Source of the DNA: Ditylenchus dipsaci
Taxonomy: Eukaryota; Nematoda; Chromadorea; Rhabditida; Anguinidae
DNA: 64,000 nt
NCBI GenBank assembly: GCA_004194705.1
Contig: SADC01000148.1
Location: 1 to 64,000, forward strand
Reading direction: 5' to 3'
In this document: positions 1 to 11,537 of the stretch, in pieces
Layout: each line of letters opens with the position of its first letter
Numbering within the stretch: the stretch's first letter is position 1
The notes under the pieces: model-generated
What the model saw: only the letters and a program-made list of their open reading frames with translations
What the model was told of the DNA's origin: nothing
Databases searched by the model: none
Program-made: the position numbers and the translations under genes

Positions 1-740
1 GATTCTGGTGGATGCAGATGCCAGTCTATTCTCTCCAAGTGTCAACTCAGTGGAAGGATGAAGGTGGGACGTGCACCGGCGACCGTCACTGAGAAGAGGG
101 TGAATACGATTACCGAAGAAGAAGGTGGTTGGTGAGTTTTGTACCGTAAACAGCTGTTGGAAAGGAGTGTTGTACCGAAAACTGAATAGTAGATACCGTC
201 TCTCACCGAAATCTGTGTGTGGATGTGAATGAATGTTGTAGAGTGACCGTCGAGCATTACCGGACGGTTATCTTTAAAGTTATCTTTTCTCTTGTCTCGG
301 CTGTGCAAGCTTTCGTAACGAGACAATTTCGTAAGAGCGAACTTTCGTAACAGCGAACTTTCGTAAGTAACATTTTCGTGACAGCTAAAATTCGTAAGAA
401 AGTTTTCGTAAGAGTAAATTATCGAAAAAAAATTCACTATTAATCAGTTTTTTTTAGTTCAGGATGTCTTCTCATTCATTTATTTCGACTTTTCTGTCAC
501 TGTTCGACAATTTGGACAGTTTTTTTACTCTATCTACTATATGAGCACACAAGTTCGTGAGCATAGGTCATATGACTGAAACTTTTGATATCTGAGTTGA
601 TCTCCAGATTTTTTATGAGCTAGGAGGGCGGCTAAACTACCCAAGTGCATGGGAACAGACTCTGAGCCAGAATTTATCTTTCACCTTCAACATAAGTGGC
701 ATGTATGGTGCAGTGGGGAAGTTGATGAGCTGATTTTTTT
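1..740. repeat. Phrase-repeat transposon end and unannotated flank
   Basis: No gene is visible. Bases about 305-425 are a degenerate tandem array of a phrase close to CTTTCGTAAC or TTCGTAAGAG, repeated seven or eight times with drift. This resembles the phrase-type terminal repeats seen elsewhere in the window (840-1080, 42006-42060, 53640-53990). Only one array is inside the window, so the partner end may lie to the left. The remaining bases show no recognisable coding or RNA signal. Confidence 0.4.
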
Positions 741-1156
741 CAATGTCGGTTCGATTCTACCCTCTGACTATTTTTATTTTTCTTGACTATTTTTGGTCAA
801 AACATCACAGAAGCTATAAGTTTTTTTTGGGACGCAACCAACTCGCCAAAAAAAGACTCGCCAATGCAAAAGACTCGCCAACGCGAAAACTCACCAACGG
901 AAAAGACTCGCCAACGTCAAATCTCGCCAACGTCAAATCTCGCCAACGGCCAATCTCACCAACGACAAATCTCGCCAACGGCCAATCTCGCCAACGACAA
1001 ATCTCGCCAACGGAAAAAGTCGCCAATGGCAAAACTCACCAACGAAAAACTCGCTAACGAAAATTTCGCCAACGCAGAACTTGCTCATTGCGAAACCCAT
1101 GAATATACATCTTAATCTTTTTTCAGGAAATTTTTTATTTTCCAGAAAGATTAATG

Positions 1157-1410
1157 TACCGTATTTTCTCTATTAGTTTCACACTCTCTATTAAACCCAC
1201 ACCCCCAACTTTGAGGACCTGTATCTCAGCTCAGAGAAAATATTTAACAAAGCTGTTTATCGCATTTTCTTAACTCCCACGAGCTCTACCGATTCCCTCT
1301 TTCAGATTTCGGATTTTCACCCAAAATCTCGAGATCGACCCCAAATTTTTCCGATTTTCGGACGATCGAAAAATAATCCCACATGTGGAACTAATAGAGA
1401 GAATACGGTA
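1157..1410. mobile_element. MITE, TACCGTATTTTCTCT family
   Basis: Terminal inverted repeats taccgtattttctctattag and its complement bound 254 bases. The interior has the drifting text about a bound aligning with other copies at 5277-5528, 14183-14453, 28915-29166, 31322-31545, 46949-47034 and 63593-63757. There is no coding capacity. The superfamily is not certain from the ends alone. Confidence 0.75.
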
Positions 1411-1431
1411 TTTATTTTATATAAAAATAAT

Positions 1432-2323
1432 GGCTGTAAGTGAATTTCCGCACCAAAAGTGTGAAATTCCGCACCAAATTAATTAAATTCCGCACCAAAT
1501 TCAAATTCGTTCTAAAAATAGTGAATTTCCGCACCAAAATTGTGAAATTCCGCACCAAATTTTTTATTTCATTGTCTGTGCTGTTTATCGTGTATAAAAA
1601 GTTGAGCATTGTCTCTTTTTTCGTTCATGGTAGGCAGTTCTAGGCAGTTCTAATTATGTCGCCGGAATTTCGGTTTCTCATGTTTTCAACACATGTTTTT
1701 ATTTAGCACAAATATGCCAAGAGGAAATAAGAAAAAAAAAGGTGCCTAATGCTCTTGAAAGAATCTGATTTGAATGTTTGTTGTTGTTGCTGCTATTGTT
1801 GTTACAGGAGTGAAATGAATTGAGTTATTGAGTTTGAATAAATTGAGTTATTGAGTTCGGAAGTAGATCTGACACAGACAATGAAATAAAACATTTGGTG
1901 AGGAATTTCACACTTTCTGCGAAAAACCGACTGGGCGAATCAGAATTCCAGTCAGATGGGCTTTATTGCTCAGAATTCCAGGTTTATGATGATTTTGAGT
2001 GGTTCAGGGTGAAGTTCTGAGCGATTAAAAAATTTACCCCCTAAAGTAAACCCCTAAAAACATCTTTCAAGGGCTTGTGACCATTCCGGGTTGGGATTCT
2101 AAGCAATCCAAGGAATTTTCAGACTAAAAAATTTGAATTCTTGCAAAATTTGGTTGGTCTTGGACAGAAAAAGGCATAAATAATTTTTTTAAAAATTTGG
2201 TGCGGAATTTCACAATTTTGGTGCGGAAATTCACTATTTTTAGAACGAATTTGAATTTGGTGCGGAATTTAATTAATTTGGTGCGGAATTTCACACTTTT
2301 GGTGCGGAAATTCAATTTGATCC
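1432..2323. mobile_element. Palindromic-armed element with 9 bp TSD, copy 1
   Basis: Arms of about 130 bases are made of drifting copies of AATTCCGCACCAAA (about 1440-1565) and its reverse complement (2195-2313). The ends read GGCTGTA and GATCC. The flanking 9-mer AAAAATAAT is duplicated exactly at 1423-1431 and 2324-2332. The ORFs that run through the arms are by-products of the repeat and are not genes. A second copy, internally inverted, lies at 51229-51955. A 9-10 bp duplication fits Mutator-like elements, but no transposase is present. Confidence 0.8.
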
Positions 2324-2733
2324 AAAAATAATTATGTCATGTGAAAATACAATAACAAACTACATTAATTACGATAGCATCTTCTACAATTGAAGGGAGC
2401 GGGCAACTTTACATACGCATCGTATACCTAGAGGTTACAGGTTCCACTCTCACTGGCTGTATGTCTTATTTTTTTATCTCTTTTAATTTATAAGTTTGGT
2501 GTTGAAATGATGCTCACACTCTTGGCTATTCAACGAGATTATCATCACAGAGTTACACACCTGCTGGAGCTTATTTACAGGCTAAAATCGGCTTAACTTT
2601 CGAAAGTCGATGGTTTTTGCGGTTTTCTCTGACTGGTTTAACTGATACTTCCTGATATTTTCCTACAACTCACACGTTTTATATTCAAAAATGTAGCCAA
2701 GATCCTAATCTTTCATTTGAATTATCAAACTTA

Positions 2734-3072
2734 CAAGGGAGGGACCCTGACTGTGACCTGGGGTTTTTTTGATAATTTTTTTAAGCGCGAATTCTTGTAA
2801 AGCGTGCACAAATCGCATGTGAATTCGGCTCCCCAGCTCTAAAAGCCAAAAAATTTTTGGGAATGACCCATGGCCTAAGGGTCAGCTATGAAAAACCATG
2901 ATAGGGGTATTGAGGTGTTTTTAGAACTTTGAGTGACCCTTGTACCACGTTTCGTGCACCTTCAGAGCTGGGGAGCCATATTTGTCAGGAACTTGAGCAC
3001 GCTCTATAAGAATATGCAGAAAAAAAATTCTCATCAAAGTTCCCCCAGGTCACATTCAGGGTCTTTCCCTTG
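2734..3072. mobile_element. Palindromic MITE, CAAGGGAGGGACCCTGA family, copy 1
   Basis: The left arm begins caagggagggaccctgactgtgacc and the right arm ends with its near complement ggtcacattcagggtctttcccttg. Internal arms around the phrase ggctccccagctct also mirror each other. A second copy lies at 49873-50224. It is non-coding. Confidence 0.7.
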
Positions 3073-4114
3073 TTAGAAGAAAGTAATATTTAGTTACACT
3101 TGGAATTCAAAATCACCCAACGATGTCCAATTCCATGCCATCCTTCACAATTTTGTCATTGACATGAAATGACAAAATTAGGGCATTTGCTGACAGTGAA
3201 GCAGTGCTGAAAATAGTCGCAATCAATTCCTCGATAATTTTTGGAGCCGGTAGTCCGTAAACTGAATAAAAAAATTAGATAAAGTAAACAGAGTGTGCCC
3301 TTCCGGGTGTTAGAACCAATCAATTTTTTGCCGAAAACATTCCGCCTAATGTTTCAAGCCAAGCCTTAGGCTCAGCCAGACGCTCTGAAAAGCCCCGGCT
3401 CATACGTAAACACCTATAGTTTCACTCGGCTGAAATACATAGGTTCAGTGAACTATATATATTTTCCCTTCACCCAAAGTTGCTGGTTTTGACGGTGAGC
3501 CTCAACGCTCAGAGAATCAATACTCTGGGCATCCCAACCATCTCAAATGAGTAGCCCCTGTATTGCCCCTTCACCTCACAATACAGCAATTTGCCCCTCT
3601 TAAAATCTTCTTTCTGGTACCTTTATGGCAAAATCGTTGATTAAAAATGCTTTTCTAGCAGTACCTAAAAAGTAGTTTTGGGGTCGGTGGGAGATTGTGA
3701 TCCGTTGTCGAGTTTTGCGTTGCCGACTTCCATTTTTGGCCAGAATTCGCCGTTGGCGAGCATTTGGTTGGCAAGTTTTGCTGTTGGCGAGATTCGATGT
3801 TGGCGAGTTCTCGCGTTGGCGAGTTTTTAGCGTTGACGAGTTATGGCATTGGCGAGTATTTCGCGTTGGCGAGCTATAACGTTGGCGAGTCGGTTGCGTC
3901 TCTTTTTTTCAATGCAGGTTTGATTCTACCCTCTGAGTATTTTCCCTTTTAGAAAAAGCACAGTAGTTTTGTTTACTAACTTAACTACGTTAGGTTCATA
4001 CGCTCACCAAGTGTATTATACGTAATTCTGGTCAGGTGGATAACCTAAAGTTCACCAGGAAAGGCTGGATAAATTATATTTAGTCAAATCTAAGAATAGT
4101 AATCGTAAGCCAGT

Positions 4115-4215
4115 GGCCGCGTACGGCTTTTGTACAGACCTGGGATAAAGTGCGATCCCACAATATCCTCCTTGCAAGTCGGCGCTCTAACCATTTGAGC
4201 TATCGGGTAGCCCCA
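4115..4215 (-). repeat. tRNA-like (Ala-type) SINE head or tRNA pseudogene
   Basis: Read on the minus strand, the segment contains a good A-box (TAGCTCAAATGGTTAGAGC) and a CTTGCAA loop like an alanine anticodon loop, followed by a degenerate B-box region. The arms do not form a convincing complete cloverleaf, so a tRNA-derived SINE or pseudogene is more likely than a working tRNA gene. Confidence 0.45.
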
Positions 4216-4279
4216 GGCCTGTTTCTTATTTCTCTGCTATCTGCCTCCCTTACAGAATAAATGATGCCATCATACGTAA

Positions 4280-4870
4280 AATCGTGTCAGAAATTTGGTT
4301 TTTAAATTTGGGGGTGGGTACCACTCCTTAGGTGGATATGCACCTGACTAGCGTAAAAAGTCAAAACTTAGTCAAAATTAAAACGAAATTATTTTTTCTC
4401 TAATCCCAAATTCTTCGAACAACTGCGTTTGTTAAGACAAAAACTACGACTTCGCCCACCGCAGTCTTAAGATTAGACCAAACATACAAGTGGTTCCGAC
4501 CATTATATAAGATATCCACATGCCCAAGGAGAACCTACCTCAGGTTTCGAGTTTTAGGTAAGAAAAATCGCAGTTTTGGTGTTAAAAAACCAGTTTCAGC
4601 ATGCAAATTTAGGCCACTAAATTGGTTTGTTTTTGACTTTGACCAAATTTTTTCAGGCGATTCTGCTCCACCTGACTCGAGGGTATTCACCTTAGGTTTT
4701 CGGGTTCGAATGGTTGAAACAGAATTTAACCCTGTTCGACTCAATTCTGTTTACTGTTTGTTGTTATTGCTTATGACTTTGTACAAAACTTGATTTTTCA
4801 GGCCATCCAGGTGGGTATCCAATTACCCAAAGGGTACCCACCCCTGGTCTCGGGATTTAAGTGAGTAAAA
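4280..4870. repeat. Degenerate tandem repeat, about 135-150 bp unit
   Basis: Several diverged units share blocks such as ggtgggtaccacc, aggtggatatcca, a run near aaaatcgtgt, and a variant of gactaaaattgcaattt. The same unit recurs as a longer array at 57500-58480. No coding sequence is supported. Confidence 0.5.
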
Positions 4871-4929
4871 TCGTTAAGTGGGTAAAAGGCGAAAAGAGCC
4901 TCTAAATGCATCTTTGACTAAGAGTCTTG

Positions 4930-5065
4930 TTCGGAATCATGTCTAAGGTAAGTGAGTGCGTGCATCTCTAACCTACCAAGTGCCCTGCACCACCGAAGGG
5001 GGCGCAGGGCACTTGGTTGCATGGAATTGAGATTCGTACACCACATACCTTAGACTCTGGATGCA
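4930..5065. repeat. GC-rich hairpin repeat (ACCTTAGAC/GCGCAGGG family)
   Basis: The segment folds on a core of ccaccgaagggggcgcagggcacttgg with outer arms tctaaggtaagtgagtgcg and its complement. Related copies are at 25303-25390 (half), 41270-41395 and 58960-59065, and fragments flank the insertion at 53537-55553. It is non-coding. Confidence 0.6.
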
Positions 5066-5276
5066 TAAAACAGAAAAGCATACCATAGTTTTTTATGCGG
5101 TAGGCCCCAGTCAATAAAACTGTGTTCAACATCTTTCTATTTACACTAAATTGGCCAATTTTTGGTCTCTTCCCACTACAATACAGGCCTGAATCCCTTT
5201 AAAATGGTCAAAAAGGGTACTTTTAAATGTAAGCTTTTCAGTGACATACAACTTGCTCATTTTCAAACGAAAAAGA

Positions 5277-5528
5277 TACCGTATTTCCTCTAATAAGCGC
5301 CCCGGGGCGCTTATTTTTCAAACCTCCACAAATTGGAAAATTTGGAATACGATTTCGAGATTTTTAGGTGCTCAACCAAAATCTGAAAAGTGGATCGGTA
5401 GAGCTCGTGGGAGTTAAGAAAACGTATCAAACAACTTTGCAAAATATTGCTTCTACACTAAGATCCAGACCCTCAAAGTCGATGGGGCGCTTATTAGAGC
5501 GGGGGCGTTTATTAGAGGAAATACGGTA
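5277..5528. mobile_element. MITE, TACCGTATTTCCTCT family
   Basis: It is bounded by taccgtatttcctctaataagcgcc and ...gaggaaatacggta. It is 252 bases long, palindromic at the ends and non-coding. The interior shares the phrase gagctcgtgggagttaagaaaacg with the copy at 1157-1410. Confidence 0.8.
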
Positions 5529-5690
5529 GACCAAAAAATGAGAAAAGTTAAGCCCGTCAAACGGCCTGACCTGCACATCCCAGACAGTAGCCTTTTTATG
5601 AAAAAAACGAAAGAAATTGTAAAAAGAAATTATACATTAATCACACAACACTAAAATTATCAAGAAAAAATAAAATTCAACTTTCAACTA

Positions 5691-7034
5691 CAGTCGACGC
5701 TCACCATAACGGACAAAAATTTGGTTTGGTTGGTTTTTATTGAAATTGACTGGAAGGGACGCTCTACATAACGGACGCTCTCAATAACGGACGCTCTCTA
5801 TAACGGACATGAATGCCGGCCACCAATAAATAAATAGCCTTCTCTATAACGGACTATCTACATTTTTCGCCCATCTCCAAAAAAACTCCTTCCTTAGCAC
5901 GAAATGTATAGCCACTTTTCGCAAATGCAATCTATTTTCGGCTTAGAAACAGGCTGTTCATTCTTCCGTAAGATTCTTCCGGAGGGGAAAAATTTCTTCC
6001 TCTTCCGACGGAAGAAGGATGAGGAAGATGGAAGAGACAAAAATTTTGGGTGGAAGAGGGATGAGGAAGAGCTAAACTAAATTTGAACAGCCCTGCTTAG
6101 AAAGGCTTTTATTCAAAAAAATGATGCCCTCGGTTTTTTAGTTTTTTTTATGTTCGTTGCTTCTGTATGACAAAATTTGTTTCAGCATCACTCCTAAAAA
6201 ACAGCGACTTGAGTAGAAGAAAAAAAGCACAATCGAAGAAGCACACAATAAAAGCAAAGAAATTCTTGGGATAAATAAGCATAGACTTTCGACCCATCTG
6301 TACTCAACTTTTAAAAAAACTTCAAATTTTCGATATTCATGATAGAGGGCTATTTTTAATGTGATGAAAAAAATTTGCAAGATTAAAAATTAAAAAATCC
6401 AAGATGCCGTGATTGATAATGAGCTTGTGACCTCAGAAAAACTCGCCTTTTTTGCTATGGAACAGAAACATAAAAGCCAGTCTTATTTACTATAAAGGGC
6501 AACATTTTTAGCTTGTTCGCCCCTGTTGCTTGTTGCTGAAAAATGCCTTGGTCTCTCCTTTTGTTTTGAAGGAGATCATGGTTAAGGTGATTATGCTGAC
6601 CATAATCATCATGACTGTGAGTTTTTTCAAAAGCTCGGCTAAAATGTGAGTTTTTCATACCTTACCAAGCAGCGCTATAATCACAGTATCAGTAAAATGG
6701 GGGGGGGGGGATAATCAGAGTATCAATATAACCATAATAGACAGGGGGACCAAGTGAATTTTTAAGAAAAAACAACAGAGGGACCGAAGCAAAAATGTTG
6801 CCTCCTAAAATGCATAGGGCCGTCTGCTATGTGGCAGAAAAGCCTTTTAAACTGTTTCAGTGTGAACAAGTGATGTTTTCTTGTGTTTTTTTTGCATAAA
6901 TAAACCTCAAAAAACCAGATTTAGTATTTAAAGCTCTCTATAACGGACAAATTTATTCATGAAGAAAAATGTCTCTCTCCATAACGGACGGCTGAGCGCG
7001 GTCCCTTCGGGTCCGTTATGGAAAGCGTCGACTG
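5691..7034. mobile_element. pogo/Tigger-like element with TA TSD, no intact ORF
   Basis: The ends read CAGTCGACGCTC and GCGTCGACTG, flanked by TA at 5689-5690 and 7035-7036. Subterminal regions repeat the phrase ataacggacgctct several times on both sides. The 1344-base body has no transposase that can be recognised. The end motif and TA target are those of pogo/Tigger-type elements; the assignment to that group is inferred from the coding copy at 35186-37157. Confidence 0.75.
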
Positions 7035-7550
7035 TAATGGCAATTTCCATTTTTTTGAAATCGCGGTGGGGTTTTTCGGATAATCATTTTCGATGGCGAA
7101 GATTTACTTTTTCTTGGCGCGAATTTTGTAGAAATTGGCGCAAATTTAGTGAATTTGAGCCTGAAAGAAGTGTACTTGCGCCAAATAATTTGCGCCGTAA
7201 AAAGTGTATTTGCGCGAAGAAAAAGTAAATTTGCGCCATCGAAAATGATTATCCGGGGTTTTTACTCCAAAATTATTCAAAAAAGGAAATGAAGTTATTT
7301 TTTACTTGCAGTTAGAATTGAAATTTATCTTTTAAACAAATCTGAAAATGACATCAAAAAGTTGTGGTGCAATGGAAGTCTTCGATCTTGTTTGATCAGG
7401 CCAGGTCAAGAAACGCTGGGCGACGGTTTGACGGTCGATTGCTTAAAACTCGGAATTTTAGTTTTTTTTGGTTGTTTGGACAAACGTTTAAGCCCATCCT
7501 AACTATGCTGACCCCTCCTGCGTCTTAGGCTTCGCCTGAGTTAAAAAAAC

Positions 7551-8419
7551 GGCTCTACCCCGTTAGCGCCCAAATTGTTTGCGCCAAAAATCGTTATAGC
7601 AAAGACCGTTACATTTTTAATTAATTAGCTTGCTACATATAGTTTTTCTAAGTAATTTCGTGGATATTGTCATTTACAAGTTAATACTCAAATTGATGCC
7701 AGAAAGACGGCTACATTTTGAGCATAAGGTTGTAAATGACCATACCTGAAAAATTTGCTAAAAACTCCAAATTTTCCGGAATTCTAGACTTTTTTGAGAA
7801 CTTTTGGAGTTTTTAGTCAATTTTGCAGATATGGTCATTTACAACCTTATGCTCAAAATGTAGCCCGTCTCTCTGGCATCAATTTGAGTATTAACTTAAA
7901 AATGACAATATCCACGAAATACTTAGAAAAACTATATGTAGCAAGCTAATTATTATGTGTAACGGTTTTGGCTGTAACGATTTTTGGCGCAAACAATTTG
8001 GGCGCTAACGGGGTAGACAGGGTGGCCAGATGTCCTGCTTTAGCAGGAATTTCCTGCTTTTTGGTTTTGAATCTGCTTTTTGACAGTGAAAAAAGCAGGA
8101 ATTTTTGCCATTTTTGCATGTGATATAAAGTCAACGAGTCAATGTAAATTTCTTTGAATAATTGTATTCCTCTGTATTCCAAACTAATTTTACTTTTCAC
8201 TTTCTTATTTGCACACATTTTTCCAGCCGTTTTAATTCTGTTTTTTCAGAATGTTCCCTATATTCAGTACGGTTAAGCGAAGTAAGAAGTTCAGTGATGA
8301 AGTTCAACGAATAAATAATTTCATTCCTGCTTTTTGCAGATTTTTTGTTTCAAAATCCTGCTTTTCGACATCAAAATCCTGCTTTGAAGATTTGCATCTG
8401 GCCACCCTGGGGGTAGAGC
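7551..8419. mobile_element. Long palindromic MITE, GGCTCTACCCCGTTAGCGCC family, interrupted
   Basis: The left arm starts ggctctaccccgttagcgcc and the interior mirrors itself for about 230 bases per arm. Near its right end the element is interrupted by a hAT MITE (8018-8409), after which the last bases, gagcc, resume. An uninterrupted copy of 456 bases lies at 46381-46836. It is non-coding. Confidence 0.85.
8018..8409. mobile_element. hAT-type MITE with 8 bp TSD
   Basis: The ends CAGGGTGGCCAGATG and CATCTGGCCACCCTG are inverted repeats. The exact octamer GGGGTAGA is duplicated at 8010-8017 and 8410-8417. An 8 bp duplication with CAGGG ends is typical of hAT elements. It is inserted in the palindrome 7551-8419. 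It has no ORF of substance. Confidence 0.85.
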
Positions 8420-8485
8420 CGAAAATAATAATAAAAAACATGCAAAAAACCAAAATTTGAAAAGGCGCCAATTAAAAAAAGTGTA

Positions 8486-8636
8486 CAGTCTACTCTCGAT
8501 AAACTGGCACTTTGAAAAAGCCCTATTTGGCTGGCCGACAGAGAAATTAGGCAAAGTAACATCCCACTAAACTGGCACCCCGATAAACTGGCACCCAGTC
8601 TGGTCCCAGGGGTGCCAGTTTATCGAGAGTAGACTG
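8486..8636. mobile_element. Tigger-like MITE, 151 bp, TA TSD
   Basis: CAGTCTACTCTCGATAAACTGGC and its complement bound the element. TA flanks both sides. The interior is only a repeat of the end phrase. Confidence 0.8.
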
Positions 8637-8639
8637 TAC

Positions 8640-9365
8640 CCAATTATTTTTTCTACTGACTTGTTGCCAACCGTTCACACTAGAGGTGATAACGAATCGT
8701 TATTAATGATACAGTTTTGCTGTTTTTTAATAAATTCACAATGCCAACTGTTTTTGCTGCATTTCAATTTGCTGTTTTTGCGAACCATGGCAAAAATACG
8801 ATACCGAAATACCAACCGTCTTTTTTTAATCAAAAATACCGTACCCAAATATCGAGCGAAGCCGAATCATCACTCTACTTCATACTCTGTCTGTTGACCT
8901 GCGCTCTAAAATAACACGTCAATAGTTATTGAGGTAATCAATAGGTGGGCAGGCTCATGTGCTACTCAGTATAGAAGCTCAAAGACAAAATTGCCTCTGT
9001 CAAAGTATATGTATATATACTACTCTACACTACTACTATACTCTCTCCACCTTGTTTCATTCACTCAACCACACGTGTTATATTTCTTCAAAAATTGTTT
9101 GTTATGCCTCACACAAAATATTAAAAAAAAACTTTGTTGTCGTCTATTTCCAATGCTAAATTGGTCAGCTAAATTCCAATTTTTACCGATATGAAAATGC
9201 TGTTACTATTTGTCTTATATCCACAGTCGCTTTTATTCTCACCTTGTTGGTTATTCTTCCGACTACTAGTCTAGAATATAATGGACAGAACAAAGGTTTG
9301 TATTGAATTTTCAATAAAATTCCAACTCCGCCCATAACTTCAAATTGCAACGCCGCTTCACTACG
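8640..9365. other. No gene recognised
   Basis: The stretch is AT-rich with no supported exon, RNA gene or defined repeat. A short frame from 9193 starts with a hydrophobic run after two methionines, but it has no convincing splice donor. I treat it as chance. Confidence 0.3.
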
Positions 9366-9368
9366 GTC

Positions 9369-9376
9369 TATATAAG
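9369..9376 (+). promoter_or_regulatory. TATA box for the gene at 9405-12118
   Basis: The sequence is TATATAAG, a near-consensus TATA box. It lies about 30 bases before an A-rich candidate start point and a few bases further from the first ATG at 9405. Confidence 0.5.
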
Positions 9377-10383
9377 GCCTGCTCTAGCAGAATTTTGTTC
9401 AATTATGAGGTTACCGTCAAAAATATGCCACAATTTTGTTTTAGTTTGTCTTCTTTCTCTGAGCATAAAATCAATCATCTGGCTTTTCCTAGTCAGAACC
9501 CATATTTCAGTGTGATTCGACGACCGACGAAATTACGAGAAGTATTAATGATTCATACTTATTTCAGATACTTTGAGCAACTGGCCAATCTACACCAACT
9601 CCTACTACCCACAATACAGCAAAGACAAACATTCTAAATCCATTCAAAAACGAGAAATTCTCACAGCTGGTCTACTTATGCTACCCTTGGCAGCTGTGGG
9701 TGGTCTGGCGGCTATAGGGGCTGCCCCCTTCTATGCTTATGACAAGTACAAAGAGCGACGCAATCGAACAGCCACAGTTGTTCAACCAAACCTTTGAAAT
9801 TTACCAAATCCTTGGAGAGAAACTTCCAACTACGCTATCAAAAAGAGCAAAAAGCTTCAGGTTCATCACTGTAACCTCAAGCAAATCATGGTCATTGAGC
9901 AAATTATGGCCTTGGAGCCGCAAAAAGATTCTCCAGCGCCTACTCCAGTCGCTCAACCTCTGAATCGCCGGAATTCAACCCATATTCGAGTAGGGAGAGA
10001 CCGAGGAGTGACGAAATGATCCGCCAAGACGATTGTTCCCAGCTGCCTTGGTATCTTCAGGAGGCTTGTTTTGAGGAGCAAGACTATATCAAAAAGAAAA
10101 GAGACAAGTTAATGGCCGATTACATCAGTATACTACAGAACAAGAGCATAAAGCCTATCAGGAATATCTGAAACAAGTGGCTGCCCAAACAGATAAAGCC
10201 CAGGAAAATGCTGAGGAAGCGGTAAAAGACCAGATAGTCAAGGGCAGCAATATGAGGATGTGGGACGTCCCAGATGGACAAATTTAACAGGTTCGTTTCA
10301 ATTGGTATTATATATTATTTGTAATGGGTATTATAAAAAGTACCCTATTTTCTCTCATTGGCCCACCACTCTAATAAAATATA

Positions 10384-11537
10384 TAGGGTTGTCGGCGGCC
10401 GAAATTTTCGGCCGGCGAGCAGAAAAATGAATAGACGCCGGTTTTGGGGCGGAAAATTGGTTCGTAGATTTTTTTCCCTTCTTGAATTCGCAACTTTTTT
10501 GAATTTTTGTTCATGTTGCAGTTTTGGAGACATTTTTCATTCCTGGCTCACTTAAGCATTGTCTAACGTAAGATGCACTAATAGCTGAAAAATAAAAAGC
10601 GTGAATCCAAAAAAGTAAACAAAAAGAAGATAATAGTACCTACGTTGGGAGATACACAAACAGTTTTATTCTTCTCACACATGAACTCTTGTCCACACCG
10701 AAATAATTTATTGAACGACATCTACATCGTGGTGTGCAGAACAGATAAATTTATCTAACAGATAAAATTCGAATTATTCTTATCGGACAGATAAATTTAT
10801 CTGCCAGATAAAATTTTATCTGGCAGATAAAATTTTACGGGTCAGATAAAATTCGAACTTTAAAATAAAAATCAATACGAAATTAAAAATGGGTTCTATA
10901 CTTGCGAATCTAATGAATTTTCAAGAAGAACAGTGATTAAAATAATTTATGGGTTTCGCCGAAAATCTTGGCTGAAAAATTTCGAAAGCCATAAACTATT
11001 TTAATCATTATTCTTCTTGAAACTTCTGTAGATTTGAAAGTGTGGAACCCATTTTTTAATATTATGCTTTTTACTTAAAACTCGAATTCTATCTGACCGA
11101 TAAAATTTTATCTGTCAGATAAATTTTATCTGTCAGATAAAATAATTCGAATTTTACCTGTTAGATAAATTTATCGGTTCAGATAAATTTATCTGTTCTG
11201 CGCACCACGATCTACATGCTGCGTAACTCAAAAATCCTCCCCCCCCCCCACAAAAGATTAACAATTTCAATGGGCTCCTTTTCATTCCACTATCTCGAAA
11301 GACTTCCACACGTTGCTTGGCGCCATATGAAACAGTGAAATAAGAACAAGAATTTACAGGGATGCGAGAATCTATGGAAAGGCTACAGAATGCGACAGAA
11401 AAAAATGGCCGGTCTAGCCGAAATTTGAAAATTTCGGCCAGCCATGCCGAGCAAAGGCCGAAAACCTAAACTATCGTCTGACCGAAAAAATGTTGGTTTT
11501 CGGCCGGAAAAGCCGAAATTCGGCCGCCGACAACCTA
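10384..11537. mobile_element. hAT-like element, GGTTGTCGGCGGCCGAAA ends, carrying a nested palindrome
   Basis: The left end reads agggttgtcggcggccgaaattttcggccgg and the right end is its imperfect complement (cggccgccgacaaccta). The target octamers are similar but not identical, so the exact ends are uncertain. The palindromic element 10728-11209 is inserted inside. The whole lies in a probable intron of the gene at 9405-12118. Confidence 0.55.
10728..11209. mobile_element. Palindromic element with 8 bp TSD, CGTGGTGTGCAGAACAG family, copy 1
   Basis: It is 482 bases long and almost completely palindromic, built on AGATAAATTTATCTG-like repeats in both arms. The ends are CGTGGTGTGCAGAACAG and CTGTTCTGCGCACCACG. 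The octamer ATCTACAT is duplicated at 10720-10727 and 11210-11217. A second copy with its own octamer is at 33252-33739. Confidence 0.9.

Larger units (their letters stand above)
736..3947. mobile_element. Phrase-terminal-repeat element with inverted CGCCAACG arrays
   Basis: Bases 840-1080 are a tandem array built on CTCGCCAACG with short variable linkers. Bases 3715-3895 carry the reverse complement, GTTGGCGAG, in a similar array. The outermost parts match as inverted repeats: GACGCAACC(A)ACTCGCC on the left, GGCGAGTCGGTTGCGTC on the right. A 40-odd base segment reading caatg..ggtt.gattctaccctctga occurs in the same orientation outside both arrays (about 740-780 and 3910-3947). It could be a long duplication of the target or part of the element. 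Other elements (1157-1410, 1432-2323, 2734-3072) sit inside. No transposase is visible. Confidence 0.5.

Noticed and set aside
1440..2315. Frames reading MNFRTKSVKFRTKL on both strands, also at 51237
   Set aside because: They are translations of the tandem phrase in the arms of a repeat element and have no independent coding support.
6455..6658. Minus-strand frame with SHDDYGQHNHLNHD, a little like the exon at 17655 of the 14026 gene
   Set aside because: The similarity is limited to His/Asn/Asp-rich text, lies inside a Tigger-like element and lacks matching splice sites. Capture of an exon cannot be supported.
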